Source: JAJDYQ01 sp963662865 (GTDB taxonomy: Bacteria; Pseudomonadota; Gammaproteobacteria; JAJDYQ01). From it: DNA of 64,000 nucleotides. The position numbers and the translations under genes are program-made. Each line of letters starts with the position of its first letter. Within the stretch, counting starts at the first letter, position 1. The stretch is taken from positions 2,170,001-2,234,000 of the forward strand of contig OY759969.1 in assembly GCA_963662865.1 (NCBI GenBank), read 5' to 3'. Shown piece after piece: positions 25,776-35,073 of the stretch. The notes below the pieces were generated by a model, which was given only the letters and a program-made list of their open reading frames with translations, did not search any database and had not been told where the DNA came from.

Positions 25776-26435
25776 ATGGATCTAGAACTAATCAGCTTCA
25801 AATTATGCCCGTTCGTGCAATCGTCCATCATCACTCTGCTCAATAAGCGGGTGAATTACAATATTACCTATATCGATATCAGCGATCCACCTGCGTGGTT
25901 TGATGAGATATCGCCCACTGGCCAAGTTCCGCTAGTAAGAGTCAATGATAATAATTTTCTCTTTGAATCCGCTGTCATAAACGAATTTCTGGATGAAATC
26001 AGTGGCGGAGGCATGATGCCATCTGATCCATTCATCAGGGCTCAAAATCGTGCTTGGATCCAATTCTGCGGCCCCATGCTGGGAGATACACGAGATTTGG
26101 TTGGCGCTAAAGACGAGAATTCCCTGAATGATAAGGAATACGATATTCATGAAAAACTTGACCGGATTGAGGCATTAAAATCTGACGAAGATTTTTTCAA
26201 CGGTAATGAAATGTGCCTTATAGACACCATATATGCTTCGTTGTTTATGCGGTTAAATCTCTTAAAATCGGCTATAAATCTACTCAATGGAGAGCGCTAC
26301 CCCAAATTGAACAGCTGGAGTAATCATCTGTTACGGCTTGACGTTGTTCAAAATTCTGTCGTTACTGAATTTAAGGATATTTATCACCGCATGATCAAGA
26401 TACAAGGTGGTGTGTTGGCGGGGTCTCTTTCATAA
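25776..26435 (+). CDS. glutathione S-transferase family protein
   Basis: 219 aa from the ATG at 25776; an in-frame GTG lies at 25749. Thioredoxin-like N-terminal domain with SFKLCPFVQSS, where the CPFV stretch sits at the glutathione site as in omega/SspA-like GSTs. The cis-Pro GQVPLVRVND and FESAVINEFLDE segments follow, then an all-helical C-terminal domain. The substrate is unknown. It stands alone and is divergent from the transpeptidase. More AT-rich than flanking core genes. Confidence 0.85.
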   Translation: MDLELISFKLCPFVQSSIITLLNKRVNYNITYIDISDPPAWFDEISPTGQVPLVRVNDNNFLFESAVINEFLDEISGGGMMPSDPFIRAQNRAWIQFCGPMLGDTRDLVGAKDENSLNDKEYDIHEKLDRIEALKSDEDFFNGNEMCLIDTIYASLFMRLNLLKSAINLLNGERYPKLNSWSNHLLRLDVVQNSVVTEFKDIYHRMIKIQGGVLAGSLS

Positions 26436-26600
26436 ATCCAGGGTTGGAATAGTGCGGACGGAAGACGATCCCATGTTTTCACCTTTCCATGATCGCAGCA
26501 TTGTCATTGGCGCTTATCAGGGTGGCGGTAAGTGAGTGTTCCCTAAAAAAACATGCCCTCCATAGCCATTTATTGATGCGAATCGAATCAGCCAGACAGA

Positions 26601-28517
26601 TTAATCAACGATAATACGGCTGCTTGCGACATTGCTGAGTTCCGACAACATCTTGTTCAGGCGCTCAACAAAGACATAAGGGTCGCCGAGTTCGCCGCCT
26701 TCGGCAAGCACCGCCTGCTCGAACAACAGACGAGTCCAGTCAGCAAAACGCTCATCATCTTTTTCATCGTTTAATCTCTTCACTAAAGCATGATCAACAT
26801 TTATTTCAAGGGTTGGCTTGTTGGACGGCATATTATGGCCAGCTGTCTTCAGGGCCTTCTGCAAGTGCATGCTCATATCATAGGTGCCTTGAACGACGCA
26901 GGATGGAGCATCGGTTAAACGACCGGAAGTTTTAACTTCATTAACATCATCGCCGAGCACCTCTTTCATACGTTTGATTAATCCCTTGCTTTCTTCCTCA
27001 ACTTTCTCCCAGGCTTGTTTCTCTTCCTCGCCAGCAAGGTCACCCAGGTCGAGAGCCGTGCTGGTAATGGACTGGAAATGCTTTCCATTAAACTCACTGA
27101 TATGAGACATCATCCATTCATCAACGCGCTCATGCATCAGCAGGACCTCAATACCTTTCTCACGAAATATGCCCAAGGCCGGATTATTCTTCGCGGCATT
27201 AAAGCTTTCCGCAGTGATGTAATAAATTTTGTCCTGCTTTTCCTGCATACGCTCGACATATTCATCGAGTGTAACGGTCGGTGCCGTGTTATCCTCCCGG
27301 GTAGAGTTGAACCGCAACAGTTTCAGGATTCGATCACGGTTCTTGAAATCTTCAACGGGTCCTTCCTTCAGAACGTGACCGAAATTTTTCCAGAACTCAG
27401 CGTACTCTTGAGGCTTTTTCTTGGCCATCTTTTCCAACATGCCAAAAATCTTTTTAACTGAAGCACTACGAATCGTATCAATGAGCTTGTTACTCTGCAA
27501 AATTTCACGCGATATATTTAATGGCAGGTCATCGGAATCAACAAGTCCTCTGACAAAACGTAGCCACGTCGGCATCAGGTGCTCCGCATCATCCATGATA
27601 AATACTCGTTTGACATAGAGTTTGATGCCATGACGCCTATCTCGTTCCATCAGATCGAAAGGTGCCCGCTTGGGAATATAAAACAGGCTGATATAGGATT
27701 GTTTGCCTTCGACATGATTATGAATCCACTCTTGAGGGTCTTCAAAATCATGCGCAACATGCTTGTAAAATTCCTTGTATTCTTCCTTGCTGATATCTTT
27801 CTTCTGCATGGTCCAAAGCGCCGAAGCTTTATTAACGGCCTCCCACTCGCCTTTGTTATCGCCCGTGCTGGATTTCATTTCAATCGGAAAGCCTATATGG
27901 TCCGAATATGTTTTCACGACATTGCGAATTCGAAAATCTTCAAGAAATTCCTTTGTTGCGTCTTTGCTCATATGCAGCGTGATTTCTGTACCACGTGTAT
28001 CTTTTGTAGTTTCTTCCAATGTATAACTGCCTTGGCCCTCGGATTCCCAAATTACCGCCTGGTCAGCAGATTCACCTGCGGCGCGACTGATAACTGTGAC
28101 CTTATCTGCTACAATAAACGAAGAATAAAAACCAACGCCGAACTGACCAATCATCTGTGAATTTTTGACTTGATCCCCGGTGAGATTCCGGAAGAACTCT
28201 TTCGTACCGGACTTGGCAATAGTCCCCAGGTGTTCGACAATCTGCTCGGCATTCATGCCGACACCGTTATCCGTGATCGTCAGTTTCTTTTTGTTCTTAT
28301 TGAAATCAATTCGAATTTTCAGATCAGGGTCATCACTCAGCAATGAATCATTGGAAAGCGCCTGAAAGCGAAGCTTGTCACAGGCATCTGAGGCGTTCGA
28401 TATCAATTCTCGCAGGAAGATTTCCTTATTAGAGTAAAGTGAGTGGACCATCAGCTTGAGTAGCTCAGTTACCTCGGCCTGAAATTCATGGGTCTGTTTT
28501 TCGATGGTGGCGTTCAT
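26601..28517 (-). CDS. htpG: chaperone HtpG (Hsp90)
   Basis: 638 aa from the ATG at 28517 (MNATIEKQTHEFQAEV), preceded by AGAGGAC at good spacing. The frame is open 240 bp further upstream without similarity, so that extension is rejected. GHKL ATPase motifs: LRELISNASDACDKLRF, TITDNGVGMN, LGTIAKSGTKEF and GQFGVGFYSSFIVADKV. Dimeric ATP-dependent chaperone of the cytosol. Full length. Confidence 0.97.
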   Translation of the reverse strand: MNATIEKQTHEFQAEVTELLKLMVHSLYSNKEIFLRELISNASDACDKLRFQALSNDSLLSDDPDLKIRIDFNKNKKKLTITDNGVGMNAEQIVEHLGTIAKSGTKEFFRNLTGDQVKNSQMIGQFGVGFYSSFIVADKVTVISRAAGESADQAVIWESEGQGSYTLEETTKDTRGTEITLHMSKDATKEFLEDFRIRNVVKTYSDHIGFPIEMKSSTGDNKGEWEAVNKASALWTMQKKDISKEEYKEFYKHVAHDFEDPQEWIHNHVEGKQSYISLFYIPKRAPFDLMERDRRHGIKLYVKRVFIMDDAEHLMPTWLRFVRGLVDSDDLPLNISREILQSNKLIDTIRSASVKKIFGMLEKMAKKKPQEYAEFWKNFGHVLKEGPVEDFKNRDRILKLLRFNSTREDNTAPTVTLDEYVERMQEKQDKIYYITAESFNAAKNNPALGIFREKGIEVLLMHERVDEWMMSHISEFNGKHFQSITSTALDLGDLAGEEEKQAWEKVEEESKGLIKRMKEVLGDDVNEVKTSGRLTDAPSCVVQGTYDMSMHLQKALKTAGHNMPSNKPTLEINVDHALVKRLNDEKDDERFADWTRLLFEQAVLAEGGELGDPYVFVERLNKMLSELSNVASSRIIVD

Positions 28518-28587
28518 TTCTTGTCCTCTTCTGCAATTCGTTCGTAAAAAAATATGGGCGCGTATATTGGGAATATTCTTGAAGCTT

Positions 28588-29061
28588 TCAAGAGATACCG
28601 GTATTTTCATGCGCGAGCAACCAGCGCTTTCGATCCAGTGCCTCACCTTGTGTGCGCCCGGCGTACCCGCCAATACCTGAAGCGGATACAACGCGATGGC
28701 AAGGAACAATAAGGAGGAGCGGGTTCCGGCGGCAGGCGTTACCCACCGCTCTGGCACCCGTATTCAACTGAGCTGCCAGCTCGCCATAACTCTGAGTTTT
28801 ACCCGCCTTGATTTCTCGCAATGCTTCCCAAACAGCACGCTGGAGAACAGTACCTTGCAGATTTAACGGCAAATCAAAGCAAAATGCCGGATCTGAAAAA
28901 TAGGTTCGTAACTGACGGACAGCTTCCCGTGATAAAGCATCCTGTGGTTTCCTTAATATTGCCTCTCTGCAAAGGAAATCCACGCCGATCAGACTTTCCT
29001 GATGAACGACAATTCCGATTGTCGCAATAGGCGAGGTAAAAATGGCTGAGTATTCAAGCAT
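28588..29061 (-). CDS. ogt: methylated-DNA--protein-cysteine methyltransferase
   Basis: 157 aa. The acceptor motif VPCHRVV with GIGGYAGRTQGEALDRKRWL is the Ogt/Ada-C signature. The preceding GARAVGNACRRNPLLLI helix contains the arginine finger. Removes O6-alkyl groups from guanine in a suicide reaction. No AraC-like domain, so it is a stand-alone Ogt-type enzyme. It lies between htpG and rplS on the same strand. Confidence 0.93.
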   Translation of the reverse strand: MLEYSAIFTSPIATIGIVVHQESLIGVDFLCREAILRKPQDALSREAVRQLRTYFSDPAFCFDLPLNLQGTVLQRAVWEALREIKAGKTQSYGELAAQLNTGARAVGNACRRNPLLLIVPCHRVVSASGIGGYAGRTQGEALDRKRWLLAHENTGIS

Positions 29062-29123
29062 ATACAGGTTAGTTACGGATAAAAAAATAGTGAGCTACGC
29101 TCGCTGCTGCCATCGTATATTAC

Positions 29124-29477
29124 TCACTTTTTTGACAGCTTCTCCTTAATCCGAGCCGCCTTGCCTGTACGCCGACGCAGATAGTAGAGCTTGGCCCGAC
29201 GCACATCGCCACGACGCTTGACCTTGATTCTTGCGATTGAACGACTGTGAGTCTGAAATACACGCTCTACGCCTTCGCCATGGGAAATTTTGCGAACCGT
29301 AAATGATGCATTCAGGCCACGGTTTTTTTTGGCGATAACCACACCTTCATAGGCCTGAAGACGCTCGCGGTCACCTTCCTTGACACGTACGTCAACGACC
29401 ACTGTATCGCCCGGGCTAAAGACAGGGATGTCAGATTTCATTTGCTCGGCTTCGAGCTCTCCGATGATATTACTCAT
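29124..29477 (-). CDS. rplS: 50S ribosomal protein L19
   Basis: 117 aa. Matches L19 throughout: FSPGDTVVVDVRVKEGDRER, LQAYEGVVIAKKNRG, RRGDVRRAKLYYLRRRTGKA. Located at the 30S-50S interface. Last gene of the conserved rpsP-rimM-trmD-rplS operon, 35 bp after trmD. Confidence 0.98.
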   Translation of the reverse strand: MSNIIGELEAEQMKSDIPVFSPGDTVVVDVRVKEGDRERLQAYEGVVIAKKNRGLNASFTVRKISHGEGVERVFQTHSRSIARIKVKRRGDVRRAKLYYLRRRTGKAARIKEKLSKK

Positions 29478-29512
29478 TAGTTCTATACCGTTGTATCAAA
29501 ATTAGAGTATTT

Positions 29513-30259
29513 TTAATTCTGTTCATGAATAAACTCATTCAATAGCACCTGTTCCTCGCCCGTTAGAGGTCTGTTCTCTAGTAGATCCGGCCGGCGTAAC
29601 CAGGTCCTTCCCAGTGACTGCTTAAGACGCCAGCGCTGAATATACTCATGGTGACCGCTCATCAGTACCTCAGGTGTTGCCATATCTCGCCAGACTTCCG
29701 GTCGAGTATAGTGAGGGTAATCCAGTAATCCATTCATGAAAGAGTCTCTCTCGGCGGACTGACCATCTCCTAATACTCCGGGAATCAGCCGGCTTATGCC
29801 GTCAATTACGGCTACTGCGGCAATTTCACCACCGCTCAGTACAAAATCACCCAAAGACCACTCCTCATCAATCTGGTTTTCCAGGAAACGCTCATCAATG
29901 CCTTCATATCTGCCACATAACAGAATTAAATCATTCTGTTGCTCGCCCAGCAATAACTGGGTGATTGGCTTCCCCTGTGGCGACAGGTAAATCAGCCTTG
30001 AATTTAACCTATCCAGCCTGATACGACCCAGCGCCCTGGTCAGTGGTTCCGCCATCATCACCATGCCGGGACCTCCGCCGAAGGGTCGGTCATCGACGGT
30101 GCGATGCACATTGATGACATCATCGCGTGGCGTCCAGCAATCGACGCTTATTAAACCTTTTTTTATCGCCCTTCCAGTCACGCCATAGGAACAGGCATCC
30201 CGAACCATTTCAGGAAACAATGTAATGACATCAAAACATTGAGCCACTGTTATAACCAA
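29513..30259 (-). CDS. trmD: tRNA (guanine-37-N1) methyltransferase TrmD
   Basis: 248 aa. The knotted SPOUT-fold AdoMet site is visible in LCGRYEGIDERF, WSLGDFVLSGGEIAAVAVID and SRLIPGVLG. Substrate residues include HYTRPEVW. Methylates G37 of tRNAs to prevent +1 frameshifting. It starts 3 bp after the rimM stop. Confidence 0.98.
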   Translation of the reverse strand: MVITVAQCFDVITLFPEMVRDACSYGVTGRAIKKGLISVDCWTPRDDVINVHRTVDDRPFGGGPGMVMMAEPLTRALGRIRLDRLNSRLIYLSPQGKPITQLLLGEQQNDLILLCGRYEGIDERFLENQIDEEWSLGDFVLSGGEIAAVAVIDGISRLIPGVLGDGQSAERDSFMNGLLDYPHYTRPEVWRDMATPEVLMSGHHEYIQRWRLKQSLGRTWLRRPDLLENRPLTGEEQVLLNEFIHEQN

Positions 30260-30262
30260 TAG

Positions 30263-30799
30263 CTAAAAGTCAGGGTCCCAATCAACAGTAATCATACCGT
30301 CATCCAGATTCACATTCCATACTATCCGTTCCCATATGTACGGGATTAATCTTTGTCGATCACCGTTGACGACAAGCACATCGTTAGAACCCGTCTCAAG
30401 CAGGTGTTCAACCACGCCAAGTCGAATCCCGGCACTGGTGGATACGGTCAAACCAATCAGGTCTGACCAGTAAAACTCATTTTCAGCGGTTTCAGGCAAC
30501 TGTTCTCTCAATATCGTCACCTGCTTACCAACCAGGGCAAGCGCCTGATCCCGGACTTGACAGCCTTCCAAACTAACGATGAGCCCTTTGCCGTGCTTTT
30601 GGCCCTTGACCGGATTCCTGGCTTCCCAGCCATTGCCTGATTCTAACCACCAGGGCGCATAGCTGAATATGTTTTCAAGGGGCTTTGTATAGGAAAAGAC
30701 CTTAAGCTGCCCACAAATCCCAAAGACCCCGTTTATCTTTCCGACCACTATCCGGCCCGGAGAATCAGTTTTTGCCTCCTGCGAGGTAGGTTCCATCAT
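30263..30799 (-). CDS. rimM: ribosome maturation factor RimM
   Basis: 178 aa. N-terminal RimM domain (VVGKINGVFGICGQLKVFSY) and C-terminal PRC barrel (YWSDLIGLTV, GVVEHLLETGSNDVLVV, LIPYIWERIV). Assists 30S head assembly by binding S19. Follows rpsP by 7 bp. Confidence 0.96.
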   Translation of the reverse strand: MMEPTSQEAKTDSPGRIVVGKINGVFGICGQLKVFSYTKPLENIFSYAPWWLESGNGWEARNPVKGQKHGKGLIVSLEGCQVRDQALALVGKQVTILREQLPETAENEFYWSDLIGLTVSTSAGIRLGVVEHLLETGSNDVLVVNGDRQRLIPYIWERIVWNVNLDDGMITVDWDPDF

Positions 30800-30806
30800 G
30801 GAACTA

Positions 30807-31061
30807 TCAGGCTGCGGATGCTTTGGTCTGCTCCTTTACCAGTGATGCAACACGGTCAGACAGTTTCGCGCCATGAGACTTCCAGTGGTCAATACGGTCC
30901 ACCTTCAATTCCAGACGTTTATCCCGGCCACCGGCCACCGGGTTGAAAAACCCCAAACGTTCGATATAACGGCCATCACGCTTGTTACGGCTATCAGTTA
31001 CCACCACATGATAAAAAGGACGCCTCTTAGCTCCACCACGGGCCAGTCGTATAACTACCAT
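30807..31061 (-). CDS. rpsP: 30S ribosomal protein S16
   Basis: 84 aa from the ATG at 31061 (MVVIRLARGGAKRRPFYHVV). The frame is open upstream to 31142, but that extension has no similarity. The DSRNKRDGRYIERLGFFNP segment is the family core. First gene of the operon. Upstream sequence holds several hairpins (31163-31213). Confidence 0.97.
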   Translation of the reverse strand: MVVIRLARGGAKRRPFYHVVVTDSRNKRDGRYIERLGFFNPVAGGRDKRLELKVDRIDHWKSHGAKLSDRVASLVKEQTKASAA

Positions 31062-31162
31062 TTCACACTCTTTTAAGTTAATATCCAAGGACGCTCTGAG
31101 CAAGACCATCCTGGACTTGCTCAGAACAGGGAAAACAACCATACGATTTTTGTTTTCCTCTT

Positions 31163-31192
31163 AAAACCAATGACTTGGCTGTCATTGGTTTT
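31163..31192 (-). terminator. strong hairpin upstream of rpsP (terminator or attenuator)
   Basis: AAAACCAATGAC, loop of 6, GTCATTGGTTTT is a perfect 12-bp stem. On the minus strand it is followed by TTTT then AAGAGG, so it could end transcription from panC or attenuate the rpsP operon. It lies 102 bp before the S16 start codon. Confidence 0.55.
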
Positions 31193-31193
31193 G

Positions 31194-31213
31194 GCGATAC
31201 ATCCCTGTATCGC
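31194..31213 (-). repeat. second hairpin upstream of rpsP
   Basis: GCGATAC-ATCCCT-GTATCGC gives a perfect 7-bp stem with a 6-nt loop. It directly abuts the 12-bp stem. On the minus strand it would be transcribed first. Tandem stems suggest a structured ribosomal-operon leader. Confidence 0.5.
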
Positions 31214-31440
31214 AGGATAACTCTGAATTAACGCTGAGTTTCCCTAAGCTCAAACTGGTATTTGAAAACCTGCCAGTCCAAACAATCAACACATTGTACG
31301 GATTTTGTTGGAAAAATAAAGCCTTACAACGGTCTCAGGAATAAAAAAATCGCCTACATACCCACAAGACGGATTCTGCCGGATATTTCCCACACGGGAT
31401 CCTGTGATTTGATACCGAGCGTGTTGTAGCTGCATGGGGT

Positions 31441-32304
31441 TTACTCTAAGCGTCTCTGGTCCAATTCGAAAACAATATTATCAATAAGACGAGTGCTGCC
31501 AAGATAGGCAGCGCCCAGTATGACCAGTGAAGTATCATTTTCTTCGGGCAGCCGCAGATCTTCCTGTCGTCTGACTTCAATGTATTGGAGCTCAAAGCCT
31601 TCCTGTTCGAGGTTTGTTTTTATCTGTAAACCTATCTCATCAAAGTCGGCTTTTCGCTGCTTGATAATATCGACTGCCCGGGACAGTTCCTGGTATAGCC
31701 TCGGTGCAATGCGACGATGCCCCTTGCTCAGATAAATATTGCGTGAGCTCATGGCCAGTCCGTCTTTCTCACGATAAGTATCACGAGTAACAATCTGCGT
31801 TGGTATCGCCAAGTCGTTCACCATCTGTCGAATCAGGATTAGCTGTTGATAGTCTTTCTGTCCAAATACGGCCATGTCGGGTTGCACGATATTCAGTAGC
31901 TTGGTCACAATAGTCGCCACTCCGTCAAAGTGGCCTGGGCGTGATTCTCCACACAGTATTGAAGACAGATAGGGGACGCTGACCGTTGTCGTGCTGCTCA
32001 CATCGCCGTACATGATCTCTACTGAAGGTAGAAAAAGAACATTGACCGCACGCGCCTCAAGCTTTTCCGCATCTTCTTCTTCGGTTCGAGGATACCCGTC
32101 GTAGTCTTCGTCCGGACCAAATTGGGTGGGGTTTACAAAGATGCTGACGATAACACAGTCTGAACCGGATTTGGCTTCATCGACGAGTGCCAAATGGCCC
32201 GCGTGCAGATTACCCATGGTTGGCACAAACCCAACGGATTGTCCCGCTTTGCGGTATTCCACAATGATCCGGCGCAGTTCATCTATCAAGGATACAGTCA
32301 ACAT
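31441..32304 (-). CDS. panC: pantothenate synthetase PanC
   Basis: 287 aa. ATP-binding GFVPTMGNLHAGHLALVDEA (HIGH-like) and the KDYQQLILIRQMVNDL, RDGLAMSSRN-type (EKDGLAMSSRNIYLS) motifs. Condenses pantoate with beta-alanine to pantothenate, toward coenzyme A. It follows panB by 17 bp in the E. coli-like pcnB-folK-panB-panC order. panD is not in the window. Confidence 0.97.
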   Translation of the reverse strand: MLTVSLIDELRRIIVEYRKAGQSVGFVPTMGNLHAGHLALVDEAKSGSDCVIVSIFVNPTQFGPDEDYDGYPRTEEEDAEKLEARAVNVLFLPSVEIMYGDVSSTTTVSVPYLSSILCGESRPGHFDGVATIVTKLLNIVQPDMAVFGQKDYQQLILIRQMVNDLAIPTQIVTRDTYREKDGLAMSSRNIYLSKGHRRIAPRLYQELSRAVDIIKQRKADFDEIGLQIKTNLEQEGFELQYIEVRRQEDLRLPEENDTSLVILGAAYLGSTRLIDNIVFELDQRRLE

Positions 32305-32321
32305 GAAACAGATTGTATTAC

Positions 32322-33131
32322 TCAGGAGAAACAGTGATCATCCGCAGGAAAACTGCCATCTTTCACCGCTTCGACATAGGCGCGTATTGCCTGAGCCGGA
32401 TGTCGTTGCTGGTCTGAAAAATCTCTTACAAACTTGGGTACACGCCCGGCCGTTAGGCCAATCGCATCCTGCAATACGAGTATCTGGCCGTCACAGCCAC
32501 TGCCCGCACCTATTCCAATAACGGGTATTGCAACTGATCCGGAAATGGATTCCGCCAATTTCGCCGGCACACATTCCAGCAACAACATATCGGCACCATG
32601 TTCCGCCAGCGCATGGGCATCGCGCCGCATACTGGTGGCGGTAGATTCATCACGTCCCTGTACCCAGTATCCGCCGATCTTATGTACGGCCTGTGGTTGC
32701 AGACCCAGATGGGCACAGACCGGTATGCCACGCTGGCTCAATTCGGGCACAATTGATAGTTGCGTTTCACTGCCTTCCAGCTTGACCATATGGGCCCCCC
32801 CTTCCCGCATAAGGCGAGCGGCATTCTCAATCGCTTGCTCCGGACTGGCATAGCTCATAAAGGGCATATCACCGATAATGAATGCGGACTGGCTAACGCG
32901 GCTGACATTCTTAAGATGATAGACAATATCGTCCACTGTTACCGGCAATGTACTGTTATGGCCCTGGACCACCATTCCTAATGAGTCTCCGACAAGGATG
33001 ACATTCATTCCCGCCTTTTCTTCTAATACAGTAAAGGTTGCGTCGTAAGCGGTCATGCAGGCAATTTTCCGGCCTTCATGCTTCATACGGCGAAAGTCAG
33101 TCATTGTCAGGCGCTTGGTTTGAACGCTCAA
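32322..33131 (-). CDS. panB: 3-methyl-2-oxobutanoate hydroxymethyltransferase PanB
   Basis: 269 aa. Features: CMTAYDATFTVLEEKAGMNV, ILVGDSLGMVVQGHNSTLPV (metal-binding Asp), KLEGSETQ, GIPVCAHLGLQPQ and IGIGAGSGCDGQILVLQD. Makes ketopantoate in the pantothenate pathway. Adjacent panC supports the call. A 230-bp gap without visible genes separates it from folK. Confidence 0.97.
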   Translation of the reverse strand: MSVQTKRLTMTDFRRMKHEGRKIACMTAYDATFTVLEEKAGMNVILVGDSLGMVVQGHNSTLPVTVDDIVYHLKNVSRVSQSAFIIGDMPFMSYASPEQAIENAARLMREGGAHMVKLEGSETQLSIVPELSQRGIPVCAHLGLQPQAVHKIGGYWVQGRDESTATSMRRDAHALAEHGADMLLLECVPAKLAESISGSVAIPVIGIGAGSGCDGQILVLQDAIGLTAGRVPKFVRDFSDQQRHPAQAIRAYVEAVKDGSFPADDHCFS

Positions 33132-33361
33132 ATTCGCTACATCCTGGAGTTAAAAATGTTTTCCATACTTCACCGTCAGAACTTTATTGACCAGTAATCT
33201 TCAGCCCTTATCATGGTTTGCCCAATCAATATGTCACACCCTGACTATTCAGAGGGGGAACAGTATAATTATAAAATATTCGCATATGGGCTTCTGGTCG
33301 CCTGTTTTAAATAGTCGGTTGCCCATGGCCTGTTCGCAGGAAACTCTTCAACCTGACATAT

Positions 33362-33859
33362 TCAGGTGATGGCTTCAACTTCCTCCATCCTCAATGTATC
33401 ACATCTATTCAGGCATGCCCGGGCCATACCATGGCCAGGAATTTCGATATCCGGGTCGATATCCATTAAGGGCCTCAATACGAAACGCCTTTCTGCCATT
33501 CGTGGATGAGGAATCACTAATGCCTCACCTGTCACTGTTTGATCATCGTAGAGAAGTATATCCAGATCAAGAGTACGAGGCCCCCATTGTTCATCGCTGC
33601 TGCGTTGACGTTTATGTTGTTTTTCAATCGACTGTAGCCTGCTTAGTAGAGATCTCGGCGAAAGTTTGGTTCTCAGCGCTATCACCGCATTGATAAAATC
33701 AGGTTGATCCTGCGGACCGACAGGCTGGGTACGATAAAATCCTGACACATGAATTAGACCATTTAGCGCATAATTTCTGATATCTTCAATCGCCGTAAGT
33801 AAGATATCCATTGAAGCACCCTGATTACTGCCGAGACCGATGTAGACTCTGGCTGACAT
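33362..33859 (-). CDS. folK: HPPK, 2-amino-4-hydroxy-6-hydroxymethyldihydropteridine pyrophosphokinase
   Basis: 165 aa. VYIGLGSNQGASMDIL, GFYRTQPVGPQDQPDFINAV, and the active-site GPRTLDLDILLYDDQ followed by IPHPRMAERRFVLRPL. Transfers pyrophosphate to the pterin in folate synthesis. Starts 2 bp after the pcnB stop. Confidence 0.97.
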   Translation of the reverse strand: MSARVYIGLGSNQGASMDILLTAIEDIRNYALNGLIHVSGFYRTQPVGPQDQPDFINAVIALRTKLSPRSLLSRLQSIEKQHKRQRSSDEQWGPRTLDLDILLYDDQTVTGEALVIPHPRMAERRFVLRPLMDIDPDIEIPGHGMARACLNRCDTLRMEEVEAIT

Positions 33860-33861
33860 GG

Positions 33862-35073
33862 TTATCCGGTCGTCCGCCTTCGTGATTTACGAAATGGTTC
33901 ATGAGACCGATAATCTGAATTATTGGCCTGCGCTGCCCGTACCTCCCCAACCTCATGCTTCTGAAGATCTGTCCACCACTCACAAATTTCCTGCAGGTTT
34001 TCTCCTGCCTGATTGCGTAGCAATAAAAAGTCATAGGCTGCTCGAAAACGCGGATGGCTTAATAATCTCAGCGGGCGTTTCCCTCGGCGTTGTTCAAATC
34101 TTGGCTGCAAAGTCCATATCTCACGTGCCTGTGCTGAAAAACGTTTAGGTATTGCTGTCTGCTCGGACTGAACCTGAAATACATCCTGGGCCAGTGTATT
34201 TATCATGGCAATATTATTCATATCTCCTTCCGCTTCATCATATATTGCCTGCCGCAGGCTTCCCCAAAGCAGGAAGGCATATAAAAATGCCGGATTCACC
34301 GGCTTGCCGCTCCTAATTCGATTGTCGGTATTTTCGAGGCCCGCACGTATAAATGATTCAACATAATTATCAGGATCCATACTCAGGGTGTCTTCAGTCT
34401 GCAAAAACAGATAGCTGAATAATCCGTATTCCCTTAGAACCTCAAAACTGCGTAATGCGTGGCCTTTCTGGAATAGCTTTAATGTTTCATCGAACAGGCG
34501 TGCGGCGGGAATATCGTCCAACATAGGCGCCAGATGACTTATTGGCTGCGCCGCTTCAACGGTTAGCTGGAAGCCCAGCTTGGCCACAAAGCGCAATGCA
34601 CGTAACATTCTGACCGGATCTTCACGATAGCGCGTCTCAGGATCACCAATAACGCGAATTTGACGGGCATTTATGTCTGCAAAACCACCAACATAGTCAA
34701 CAACGCTGAAATTTTTAATGTCATAAAACAGCGAATTACACGTCAGGTCACGCCGCATGACATCACTGTCGATACTTCCATAGGCATTATCACGAAGGAT
34801 TCGACCATCATCTAACTGGTGTGCGTGACCTCTATGTGTCCTCCCATGAGAAGCTCTGAAGGTGGCCACCTCGATTATTTCCCGTCCATAGCGTATATGC
34901 GCCAGCCGAAAGCGACGACCGATCAGACGGCAATTCCGGAATAATCGTCTGATCTGTTCCGGTGTGGCATTCGTCGCTACATCAAAATCTTTGGGGTGGT
35001 GCCCCAATAATAGATCTCGCACAGCGCCGCCTACCAGATAAGCGTCATACCCCGCCTTACTCAATTGATACAA
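33862..35073 (-). CDS. pcnB: poly(A) polymerase I PcnB (true start probably upstream, non-canonical)
   Basis: 403 aa from the first canonical start (TTG at 35073). Nucleotidyltransferase motif YLVGGAVRDLLLGHHPKDFD, then NCRLIGRRFRLAHI and RYREDPVRMLRALRF distinguish PcnB-type polymerases. Adds poly(A) tails that promote mRNA decay. Family similarity continues upstream of the TTG (VISRPEHGISRTNISENALK), in a frame open back to a TGA at 35175-35173. That stretch contains no ATG, GTG or TTG. An ATC at 35157, with AAGG 7 nt upstream, or an ATT at 35133 is a likelier initiation codon. Confidence 0.92.
   Translation of the reverse strand: MYQLSKAGYDAYLVGGAVRDLLLGHHPKDFDVATNATPEQIRRLFRNCRLIGRRFRLAHIRYGREIIEVATFRASHGRTHRGHAHQLDDGRILRDNAYGSIDSDVMRRDLTCNSLFYDIKNFSVVDYVGGFADINARQIRVIGDPETRYREDPVRMLRALRFVAKLGFQLTVEAAQPISHLAPMLDDIPAARLFDETLKLFQKGHALRSFEVLREYGLFSYLFLQTEDTLSMDPDNYVESFIRAGLENTDNRIRSGKPVNPAFLYAFLLWGSLRQAIYDEAEGDMNNIAMINTLAQDVFQVQSEQTAIPKRFSAQAREIWTLQPRFEQRRGKRPLRLLSHPRFRAAYDFLLLRNQAGENLQEICEWWTDLQKHEVGEVRAAQANNSDYRSHEPFRKSRRRTTG

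Larger units (their letters stand above)
31062..31440. other. 379-bp rpsP leader / panC downstream region with hairpins
   Basis: Contains two strong inverted repeats described separately at 31163-31192 and 31194-31213. No gene found. The rpsP promoter must lie in the part nearer panC, but I could not assign -35/-10 boxes with confidence. ffh, which often precedes rpsP, is absent here. Confidence 0.5.

Noticed and set aside
28518..28757. N-terminal extension of HtpG
   Set aside because: The frame is open but lacks similarity, and a good ribosome-binding site precedes the internal ATG at 28517.
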